From contig JAGGTG010000254.1 in the NCBI GenBank assembly GCA_021163905.1, forward strand, positions 1-5,035: a DNA stretch of 5,035 nt, read 5' to 3'. Below are positions 1 through 5,035 of this stretch, in pieces. The DNA comes from Candidatus Aerophobota bacterium (GTDB taxonomy: Bacteria > Aerophobota > Aerophobia > Aerophobales > B3-G15). A program made the position numbers and the translations under genes. Below the pieces are notes generated by a model that made no database searches, was not told where the DNA came from, and was given only the letters and a program-made list of their open reading frames with translations. Each line of letters starts with the position of its first letter. Within the stretch, counting starts at the first letter, position 1.

Positions 1-264
1 GTGGTGGGGTATTTAGGGTTGGGAGTTAATAGATTGGCGGATAAGGATTCTTCTTTATGTCGTTTGATACCTCAAACTGAAGCTATTGGATTTACATACG
101 GAAGACAAGCTTTACCGATGCTTTGGGATTATATTGAGATGAATCCGTTAGAACACCCAAGTGGTTGGAGTGCAATAATGAATGAAACCTTGGGAAACCT
201 CTCCCACCTCTCCCAGATTCCACCTGTTCAAATGGAGGAGGATGAAAATGAACTGGAAAGATAA
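1..264 (+). CDS. DUF1156-type DNA methylase, N-terminal/middle fragment (3' end only; gene starts left of the window)
   Basis: This frame is open from the first base, so the GTG at position 1 is probably internal and the true start lies outside. The visible 87 residues match what I recall of the middle of DUF1156 adenine/cytosine DNA methylases: a YLGLGVNRLAD segment, SLCRLIP, then the hallmark GRQALPMLWDYIEMNPL (about residues 35-51). In the family this stretch comes after the SAM-binding motif I and just before the catalytic DPPY motif. Here the protein stops at 262-264 after IPPV plus an acidic tail (about residues 77-87) that overlaps the ribosome binding site and start of the next gene. 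The missing catalytic half is encoded 700 bases downstream, at 981-2219. The fragment would supply SAM binding but not the catalytic motif, so it should be inactive alone. Family assignment is from recognised motifs, not from a search. Confidence 0.85.
   Translation: MVGYLGLGVNRLADKDSSLCRLIPQTEAIGFTYGRQALPMLWDYIEMNPLEHPSGWSAIMNETLGNLSHLSQIPPVQMEEDENELER
198..215 (+). repeat. Perfect tandem 9-bp repeat (CCTCTCCCA x 2)
   Basis: CCTCTCCCA occurs twice back to back at 198-206 and 207-215, inside the end of the methylase N-fragment, where it encodes LSH-LSQ. It lies just upstream of the split point and of the MNT ribosome binding site. Each copy contains CCTCTCC, which can pair with the GGAGGAGG at 234-241 with one bulged G. 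It could be a replication-slippage duplication, and it could also help mask the downstream ribosome binding site. Confidence 0.8.
234..241 (+). promoter_or_regulatory. Strong ribosome binding site of the MNT gene, inside the methylase N-fragment
   Basis: GGAGGAGG ends six bases before the ATG at 248. An in-frame ATG at 242 directly abuts this site and is too close for it, and the ATG at 182 has no comparable site and would add about 20 residues read from methylase coding sequence. The site therefore decides the start at 248. It lies within the last codons of the upstream frame, so ribosomes finishing that frame pass over it. Confidence 0.8.
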
Positions 265-583
265 AGAAGTCAGAAAAATAATAAAAGAGACGATAGAGAA
301 GGTTTTGAAACAGCACGATGTTAAATCCTTAAAGATAATCCTCTTCGGCTCAAGAGCAAGGGGTAATTACAAAGAGGATAGCGATTGGGACTGCTTTGTA
401 ATTGTGGAGGGGGAATTAGATCGTGGGAAAAAGAGAGAAATCACTGCAAGAATTCGAATGGAACTTGCCCGATTGAAAATACCAAACGATATAATTATTC
501 AGTCTTCCACTACCTTTGAAAAACGGAAAAATGATGTCGGCTACCTTACTTATTATGTCTTGAAGGAAGGTGTTGAGATATGA
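248..583 (+). CDS. Minimal nucleotidyltransferase (MNT) domain protein, probable antitoxin of a HEPN/MNT pair
   Basis: The 111-residue protein is a single pol-beta superfamily nucleotidyltransferase domain. The catalytic signature GSx10DxD is complete: GSRARG at residues 34-39, with metal-binding Asp46 and Asp48 in the SDWD sequence. A likely third carboxylate is Asp81, in PNDIIIQ. The C-terminus (YYVLKEG) is typical of the family. In characterised HEPN/MNT (type VII) systems such as MntA of Shewanella, this enzyme neutralises the HEPN toxin by transferring AMP to it; the intact active site is compatible with that role. The 17-nt overlap with the upstream methylase fragment and the ATGA overlap with the HEPN gene imply translational coupling on both sides. 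I leave the symbol blank because mntA is best kept for partners of DUF86-type HepT, and this HEPN looks like the other family. Confidence 0.9.
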   Translation: MNWKDKEVRKIIKETIEKVLKQHDVKSLKIILFGSRARGNYKEDSDWDCFVIVEGELDRGKKREITARIRMELARLKIPNDIIIQSSTTFEKRKNDVGYLTYYVLKEGVEI

Positions 584-984
584 GTATCGAAGCGGCAAAA
601 AAGTGGATATTAAAAGCAGAAAATGATCTGAAAATTGCCAAAGACGAAATTACTATGGAAAATCCAGCAACTGATGCCATCTGCTTCCATGCCCAACAAT
701 GTGCCGAAAAGTACCTTAAAGCTTACCTGATTTTTAACGGCAAAGAGGTGAGAAAAACTCATGATATAGCGGAACTCATAAGCCTATGCTCTGAAGTTAA
801 CATAGAATTTACTAAACTCAACCAAGTTGATATCGTTTCACTGACAAGTTATGCAGTAGAAGTAAGATATGCTGAAGATTTTTATTTTCCCTCGGTGGAA
901 GAGGCAAAATATGCCATAGAACTTGCTGAAAAAGTTAAAAATTTCGTATTGAAAAGCTTGAGAAAAGCGGGGTTCAGATTATGA
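580..984 (+). CDS. HEPN domain protein, probable toxin partner of the MNT protein
   Basis: The 134-residue, largely helical protein has the landmarks of the HEPN domain family (PF05168 type): an amphipathic first helix (AKKWILKAENDLKIAK, 6-21), CFHAQQCAEKYLKAYL (35-50), KTHDIAEL (59-66) and YAVEVRYAEDFYF (91-103). HEPN partners of MNT proteins are usually RNases using an RX4-6H motif. That motif is not visible here: Arg96 has no histidine 5-7 residues later, and Arg58 is only three residues before His61. Ribonuclease activity is therefore unproven, and a substrate-binding or regulatory role is possible. The start at 580 overlaps the MNT stop (ATGA), with a GAAGG-type site near 562-570. The stop at 982-984 overlaps the ATG of the methylase C-half in the same way. 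The gene is intact. Confidence 0.88.
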   Translation: MSIEAAKKWILKAENDLKIAKDEITMENPATDAICFHAQQCAEKYLKAYLIFNGKEVRKTHDIAELISLCSEVNIEFTKLNQVDIVSLTSYAVEVRYAEDFYFPSVEEAKYAIELAEKVKNFVLKSLRKAGFRL

Positions 985-2219
985 AAAAATTATATATACC
1001 CCAAGTTACCCAAGCATCCGCCACAGAACTCCCCTATCCAGACAATTACTTTGATGCTGTTTTCACGGATCCACCGTATTATGATAATGTGCCCTATTCC
1101 TATCTTTCGGATTTCTTTTACGTATGGCTTAAAAGAAGCATAGGAGATTTGTATCCCGAGCTTTTCATGACCCCCTTAACTCCAAAAGCAAAGGAAATCG
1201 TTGCCTACTCCCATCAGGAAGGTGGATTTGAAGCAGGCAAAAAATACTTTGAGGATATGCTCAAGAAAGCTTTCAAGGAGATAGCAAGAGTTTTAAAACC
1301 AGATGGCATAGCAACCATAGTTTACACTCACAAATCAACATCTGGCTGGGAAACGCTTATAAATTCACTTTTAGACTCCGGACTTGTGCCAACCGCATCA
1401 TGGCCCATAGATACTGAGATGAAAGCAAGGCTGAGGGCAAAGGAGTCCGCCGCTTTAGCCTCCTCAATCTACTTTGTCTGCCGGAAGATGGAAAGAGAAG
1501 AGACAGGCTGGCTAAACGAAGTTGAAGAAGAGATAAAAAACCACATATATAAGAAACTCGAAACTTTATGGGAAGAAGGAGTGAGTGGTGCAGACTACTT
1601 CATCTCAGCCATAGGCTCTGCAATTGAGATATTTGGGAAATACAAAAATGTTATGGACTATGAAGGCAACGAAATAACCGCAGATAAACTCCTTGAGTAT
1701 GTGCGTGAAATAGTTACCGATTATGCTGTAAAACAAATCTTACACAACGGAATTGCAGAAGAGCTATCCCCTATGACAAGATTTTACCTTCTCTGGAGGT
1801 GGACATACAGAGAAGCAAGGGTTCATTTTGATGATGCAAGGAAACTTGCACAATCAACAGGGGTAAACCTGGAGAAAGAATGGAACAGGGGCTTTATAAG
1901 AAAAGAGAAAGAGTTTATAAGGGTTCTTGGACCACAGGATAGAACTTTGGACGAGATAAAAGATTCTCAGGATATGATTGATGTCCTTCACAAAGTCCTT
2001 TTACTATGGAGGGCGGGAAGAAAAGATGAAATTAAGGAAGTCCTCATAGAAACAGGTTATGGCAAAAAAGAATCCTTCTACAAAGTGGCTCAAGCAATAT
2101 CAGAAACTTTACCAAATGATAGCAAGGAGAAAAAACTCCTTGATGGATTTTTAAGCGGAAAGGAGAGATTAAAGGATGATATTAAAAATATTAGTGTGCA
2201 GGGGAGATTGTTTGAATGA
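981..2219 (+). CDS. DUF1156-type DNA methylase, C-terminal catalytic half
   Basis: The 412-residue protein begins only 12 residues before the SATELPYPDN segment (13-22) and carries the methyltransferase motif IV TDPPYYD at 29-35, followed by NVPYSYLSDFFYVWLKR (36-52). Further family landmarks are TPLTPKAKEIV (64-74), KPDGIATIVYTHK (106-118), SWPIDTEM (140-147), GADYFISAIG (about 204-213), TRFYLLWRWTYREA (about 267-280) and a late DVLHKVLLLWRAGRKDE segment. DPPY is the motif IV of N6-adenine and N4-cytosine DNA methylases; which base is modified cannot be told. The SAM-binding motif I is absent and should be in the N-fragment entering at position 1, so activity would need assembly of both halves. 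The ATG overlaps the HEPN stop (ATGA) with only a weak upstream site (GCGGGG, 967-972), so translation probably depends on re-initiation. The C-terminus looks complete. Confidence 0.88.
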   Translation: MKKLYIPQVTQASATELPYPDNYFDAVFTDPPYYDNVPYSYLSDFFYVWLKRSIGDLYPELFMTPLTPKAKEIVAYSHQEGGFEAGKKYFEDMLKKAFKEIARVLKPDGIATIVYTHKSTSGWETLINSLLDSGLVPTASWPIDTEMKARLRAKESAALASSIYFVCRKMEREETGWLNEVEEEIKNHIYKKLETLWEEGVSGADYFISAIGSAIEIFGKYKNVMDYEGNEITADKLLEYVREIVTDYAVKQILHNGIAEELSPMTRFYLLWRWTYREARVHFDDARKLAQSTGVNLEKEWNRGFIRKEKEFIRVLGPQDRTLDEIKDSQDMIDVLHKVLLLWRAGRKDEIKEVLIETGYGKKESFYKVAQAISETLPNDSKEKKLLDGFLSGKERLKDDIKNISVQGRLFE

Positions 2220-2272
2220 AAAGAGTTTCTGAAATATAAAAAGAAAGATTTTCCTTTACATAAAGGATATGA

Positions 2273-2288
2273 TTGAGCTGTTGCTCAA
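2273..2288 (+). other. Small hairpin upstream of the DUF499 gene
   Basis: TTGAGC (2273-2278) and GCTCAA (2283-2288) form a perfect 6-bp stem with a TGTT loop. It ends 13 bases before the ribosome binding site of the ATPase gene. There is no T-run after it, so it is not a standard intrinsic terminator. It might affect mRNA processing or expression ratio, or be chance. Confidence 0.4.
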
Positions 2289-2301
2289 AGAGGAGCGTAA
2301 A

Positions 2302-2309
2302 GAGGGGGT
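2302..2309 (+). promoter_or_regulatory. Strong ribosome binding site of the DUF499 ATPase gene
   Basis: GAGGGGGT ends five bases before the ATG at 2315. It supports that start and suggests the ATPase is translated independently, unlike the coupled genes upstream. Confidence 0.75.
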
Positions 2310-2314
2310 AAAAG

Positions 2315-4855
2315 ATGAAACCATTTGTGCAGATAGCAAAGCCACATGAAGATATACTTGAAGGTCGCCTTAAAATGGATGTTTTTGCTGCCGATTTATG
2401 GCAAGTGGCAAATGGAAAAGCCCCACTTGATTATCAGGACGCTGATTTATTTTTCAGGAAAACATACATAACAAAGGGGTTAAAAAATATTATTGAAATT
2501 GCAAAGGCAAGACTTGAAAGTAGAAGCGGGGATTCTGTTATTCAGCTGCAAACACCTTTTGGCGGCGGCAAAACTCACACCCTTATAGCCCTATATCACA
2601 AAGCAAAGGAATGGAATATCAGAGTAGTGGTATTTGATGGAACAGCAGTAAACCCAAAAGAGGTAAAACCGTGGGAAGAGCTTGAGAGGCAGTTAGCCGG
2701 GAGGATTGAAATTACAAAAGGGGATATATCTCCGGGTAAGGAAAAAATAATAGAGCTTCTTTCGAAAAACTCACCAGTCCTTATGTTGATGGATGAGATC
2801 CTGGAATATATTACAAAAGCAGCAGGTATAAAGATTGGGGATTCAAACCTTGCATCCCAAACCTTTGCTTTTATTCAAGAACTCACGGCTGCTGTTTCTA
2901 CAGTTGGAAATGCACTTTTAGTTCTCACTTTGCCATCAAGCATTTTGGAACATTACGATGAAAATGCGGAAAGAATGTTTCAGAGGCTTCAAAAGATAAT
3001 TGGAAGAATGGAGAGGATATACACTCCAGTAGAAGATGAAGAGATAGAAAATGTTGTAAGGGCAAGACTTTTCAGTAAAATAGATGAAAAAGAAGCTAAA
3101 GAAGTTGTAAATGATTTTGTTGAATACACAAAAAGTGAGAGCTTACTCTCAGATGAGGAAATTGCAAATTACCGGGACAGGTTCTTAAGGAGTTATCCAT
3201 TTAAGCCAGAGGTTATTGATGTTCTTTATAAGAGATGGGGTTCTTTTCCAACATTTCAGAGAACGAGGGGCGTTTTAAGGCTTTTATCCCTTGTTGTTCA
3301 CGACCTTCTGGATAAAAACATACCATTTATCCGTCTTGGAGAGTTCAATTTAAATGACGATGAAGTAAGAAGAGAACTCATAAAACACATTGGGCAGGAG
3401 TGGGATAGTATTATCGCTGAGGATATAACTTCAAAGGGATCAGGGGCAAGAAAAGTTGACGAGAGTCTGGGAAGCTCCTATAAACCTTATAATCTCGGGA
3501 CAGTTGTGAGCACGACAATTTTTATGATGTCCTTCTCAGGTAGGGGAGAGAAAGGGAGTAGTATAAGAGAAATTAAGCTGAGCACAGTGTATCCTGAATT
3601 TTCAAGCACCGTAATTGACACTGTGATAAGCAATCTTAAAGAGAAATTGTTTTACATCTCAGATGAGGGATTTTTCTTCACCAATCAGCCAAACCTGAAC
3701 AGAATGATCATAGCAAGGGAAGAGAGTATATCTAACAGTGATATTTATGAAGAGGAAAAAAGAGTAATAAAAGCACACATTTCCAAATCATCTAAGTTTA
3801 GGGTGTATCTTTACCCTAAATTTCCAAAGGATGTTTCCGACACCGCAGAGCTCAAACTCATCATTCTTAATAAAAATAAGCCAGACAAAGAATTCCTCGA
3901 GAAATATGGCGAAAATCCCAGGGTTTATAGAAACACACTAATACTTCTATGTGTGGACGAGGATCAAAAAGAGAGTTTTTACTTATATTTAAGAAAATTC
4001 CTTGCTTTAAAATCCATTGATGCTGATAATAAACTGAAGCTGACAGAAGGACAGAGAAAAGAGGTGAAAAACAAACTTAAAAATTATGAGCAGAGGGAGT
4101 ATGAAGAGTTAAGGAAACTTTATCGCAAGCTATTCCTTCCTGCAAAAGATGGTTATAAGGAAATTGATATGGGACTGCCAATCTTTGGAGAATCCCTGCT
4201 TGATAAAGAGATCTATGAACATCTGAGAAGTAAAGGGGAAATTTTTGAAAGAGTTGCTCCTAAGGTTATAAAGGATAAATACTTATCTGGAAAAGATTAC
4301 ATAGAAATTAAAAAGCTTTATGAAGCGTTCCTGAAAACCCCGGGGGAAATTAGATTGATTTCAAAGGAAGGTTTTATAGAGAGCATAAAAGAAGGTGTTA
4401 AAAACGGGTTGTTTGGATTGGGATATGTTAGCGGCAAGGAAATAAAATGCAAGTATATAAACGAAATCCCAGCTGTTAATTTAACCGATGGGGAAGTAAT
4501 TATCAGGCCTGAGCTGTGTATAAAGGGCATAAAAGAGGAAGGTAAGAAAGAGCAACAAATTTATCTACAGAAAGGAGTAAAAGAAGTTTCAGTGGTTAAG
4601 GAAACTGGGGTAGAAACTGAAGAATTCATAGGGGAAAGATATTCAAAAATAGGTTTAAAACTTAAGGTTCCTGTTGGGCAGGTTTCTACAATTGCCAGAA
4701 TTGTAAATTATCTAAAAAACAAGTTTAATCAGTGCACCATAGAAATTGCCATTCATACAAGCAATGGGGAAATTCAAATTACAGAATATGAGGATAAAGT
4801 AAAAGAGGCATTAACACAAGGTGGTATTGAAATTGAGGAGGAAAATAAGTTGTAA
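2315..4855 (+). CDS. DUF499 family P-loop ATPase, partner of the DUF1156 methylase
   Basis: The 846-residue protein starts with the typical DUF499 N-terminus (IAKPHEDILEGRLKMDVFAADL, split over residues 7-28, then FFRKTY at 46-51). The P-loop is TPFGGGKTHT (80-89), which lacks the first glycine of the textbook Walker A but is the form I associate with this family. Walker B is VLMLMDE (155-161). A sensor-like LLVLTLPSS follows at 201-209, and FPTFQRTRGVLRLLS at 311-325 could supply an arginine finger. The remaining ~500 residues are charged and helical, with a winged-helix-like ISKEGFIESIKEGVKNGLFG segment near residue 680-700. DUF499 ATPases commonly neighbour DUF1156 methylases, helicases and nucleases in predicted DNA modification/defence loci, which supports a role as the motor or NTP switch of that system; the mechanism is unknown. 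No signal peptide or membrane segment is visible. The gene is intact and ends with an acidic tail (EEENKL). Confidence 0.88.
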   Translation: MKPFVQIAKPHEDILEGRLKMDVFAADLWQVANGKAPLDYQDADLFFRKTYITKGLKNIIEIAKARLESRSGDSVIQLQTPFGGGKTHTLIALYHKAKEWNIRVVVFDGTAVNPKEVKPWEELERQLAGRIEITKGDISPGKEKIIELLSKNSPVLMLMDEILEYITKAAGIKIGDSNLASQTFAFIQELTAAVSTVGNALLVLTLPSSILEHYDENAERMFQRLQKIIGRMERIYTPVEDEEIENVVRARLFSKIDEKEAKEVVNDFVEYTKSESLLSDEEIANYRDRFLRSYPFKPEVIDVLYKRWGSFPTFQRTRGVLRLLSLVVHDLLDKNIPFIRLGEFNLNDDEVRRELIKHIGQEWDSIIAEDITSKGSGARKVDESLGSSYKPYNLGTVVSTTIFMMSFSGRGEKGSSIREIKLSTVYPEFSSTVIDTVISNLKEKLFYISDEGFFFTNQPNLNRMIIAREESISNSDIYEEEKRVIKAHISKSSKFRVYLYPKFPKDVSDTAELKLIILNKNKPDKEFLEKYGENPRVYRNTLILLCVDEDQKESFYLYLRKFLALKSIDADNKLKLTEGQRKEVKNKLKNYEQREYEELRKLYRKLFLPAKDGYKEIDMGLPIFGESLLDKEIYEHLRSKGEIFERVAPKVIKDKYLSGKDYIEIKKLYEAFLKTPGEIRLISKEGFIESIKEGVKNGLFGLGYVSGKEIKCKYINEIPAVNLTDGEVIIRPELCIKGIKEEGKKEQQIYLQKGVKEVSVVKETGVETEEFIGERYSKIGLKLKVPVGQVSTIARIVNYLKNKFNQCTIEIAIHTSNGEIQITEYEDKVKEALTQGGIEIEEENKL

Positions 4856-4884
4856 TCTGGTTGCTTCGTCTAACAGTAAGTAAA

Positions 4885-4903
4885 GGGAAATAAAAGATTT
4901 CCC
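4885..4903 (+). terminator. Possible transcript-end hairpin after the DUF499 gene
   Basis: GGGAAAT (4885-4891) and ATTTCCC (4897-4903) form a perfect 7-bp stem around an AAAAG loop, 29 bases after the ATPase stop. The placement fits the end of the operon, but CTGTATTGG follows instead of a T-run, so it is not a canonical intrinsic terminator. It may be an mRNA-stabilising 3' structure. Confidence 0.4.
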
Positions 4904-4936
4904 CTGTATTGGCAAGATCTCTATCTGTAAAATAAT

Positions 4937-4948
4937 ACGTAGCTACGT
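4937..4948. other. Perfect 12-bp palindrome ACGTAGCTACGT
   Basis: ACGTAGCTACGT reads the same on both strands, and symmetry stops at the next base on either side. It lies in the non-coding region after the ATPase gene. It could be an operator for a dimeric regulator or a methylase recognition site, but neither is shown and no second copy is seen in the window. Confidence 0.5.
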
Positions 4949-5035
4949 CTATACTTTAAGTAAAAATAACAATACAGTGCTAAGGATGATTAATTTATGT
5001 TTTAGTTTCATTGGTATTGCCTCGCCAAAATATTT

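Larger units (their letters stand above)
217..1013 (+). other. MNT/HEPN module interrupting the DUF1156 methylase gene (composite region with both junctions)
   Basis: The left methylase fragment ends ...SQIPPV at 226-228 and the right one opens with IPQVTQASATELP from 996. In ordinary DUF1156 methylases, as I recall them, this part reads continuously: a segment after the GRQALPM region, then VxQGSAxxLPxPDxxFDAVxTDPPYYD. Joining the halves gives a full-length-looking sequence with no obvious gap, so the module lies between two complete halves. I see no transposase, no terminal inverted repeats and no clear target-site duplication. The only similarity between the junctions is a weak one, IPPV (217-228) against IPQV (996-1007). 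Confidence 0.78.
2220..2314 (+). other. Short intergenic gap between methylase C-half and DUF499 ATPase gene
   Basis: This 95-base gap is the only break in an otherwise overlapping gene row. It holds a TATA-like AT-rich stretch (about 2231-2242), a 6-bp hairpin (2273-2288) and the ribosome binding site of the next gene. A tiny ATG frame (2269-2349, 26 codons) overlaps the ATPase start out of frame and has no good ribosome binding site. After the methylase stop the same frame stays open for about 17 codons. None of these is a convincing gene, and I see no clear terminator or promoter, so read-through from the methylase is likely. Confidence 0.6.
4856..5035. other. Region after the ATPase gene without a convincing gene
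   Basis: This AT-rich stretch has stops in all + frames and contains a hairpin (4885-4903) and a palindrome (4937-4948). On the minus strand a 20-codon frame (5011 to 4949) starts with ATG behind GGCGAGG and reads MKLKHKLIILSTVLLFLLKV, like a signal peptide or membrane anchor. A second minus frame is open from 4955 into the antisense of the ATPase gene and begins SIDVATYYFTDRDLANTGEI. The two would join by a single frameshift. This could be a decayed gene or chance. No downstream system gene starts before the window ends. Confidence 0.5.

Noticed and set aside
182..247. Longer N-terminus for the MNT protein from the ATG at 182 or 242
   Set aside because: The extra residues are another frame of conserved methylase coding sequence; the strong GGAGGAGG site fits the ATG at 248, and abuts the one at 242.
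92..316. Minus-strand 74-codon open frame
   Set aside because: It is antisense to the methylase fragment and MNT gene, low in complexity (Phe/Pro-rich) and has no recognisable motif.
416..598. Minus-strand 60-codon open frame
   Set aside because: Antisense to the clearly coding MNT gene, with no motif of its own.
2269..2349. 26-codon frame overlapping the start of the ATPase gene
   Set aside because: No adequate ribosome binding site, out of frame with a well-supported gene, and no recognisable product.
4318..4530. Minus-strand 70-codon open frame
   Set aside because: Antisense shadow of the DUF499 gene, rich in Ser/Pro/Ile as expected from reversed coding sequence.
4836..4841. AGGAGG near the end of the ATPase gene as a ribosome binding site for a downstream gene
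   Set aside because: It is simply the GAG GAG codons of the acidic tail; no start with an open frame follows at a usable distance.
1..5035. CRISPR array, tRNA or rRNA, insertion sequence
   Set aside because: No spaced repeats, no tRNA cloverleaf or rRNA-like stretch and no transposase or terminal inverted repeats were seen on reading.

Overview
The window comes from an AT-rich genome with a strong preference for AGA/AGG arginine codons, ATA isoleucine codons and purine-rich coding strands. All four genes it contains or enters are on the + strand. Codon style, the HEPN/MNT pair and the DUF1156/DUF499 genes are typical of thermophilic bacteria or archaea, but nothing here settles domain or genus.

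Region by region: (1) 1-264 is the 3' end of a gene entering from the left. It encodes the middle part of a DUF1156-type DNA methylase, the part that normally lies just before the catalytic DPPY motif. (2) 248-984 is a two-gene minimal nucleotidyltransferase (MNT)/HEPN module, a likely type VII-like toxin-antitoxin pair. (3) 981-2219 encodes the rest of the same methylase, starting a few residues before the catalytic TDPPYYD motif and running to a normal-looking C-terminus. (4) 2220-2314 is a short gap with a small hairpin and a strong ribosome binding site. (5) 2315-4855 encodes a DUF499 P-loop ATPase, the usual partner of DUF1156 methylases in predicted restriction/anti-phage loci. (6) 4856-5035 has no convincing gene. 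It holds a 7-bp hairpin, a perfect 12-bp palindrome and a possible decayed minus-strand reading frame.

The main observation is that the MNT/HEPN module sits exactly inside a methylase that is normally one polypeptide. The left fragment ends and the right fragment begins at the same place in the family's sequence, with no visible loss of methylase residues. Every junction is translationally coupled: a 17-nt overlap into the MNT gene, then ATGA overlaps from MNT to HEPN and from HEPN to the methylase C-half. This looks like a split methylase whose two halves are made from one message with a toxin-antitoxin pair translated between them, next to a DUF499 ATPase. That it is a functional, TA-guarded defence methylase is inference. 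Decay after TA insertion is the main alternative, although all reading frames are intact in the window.
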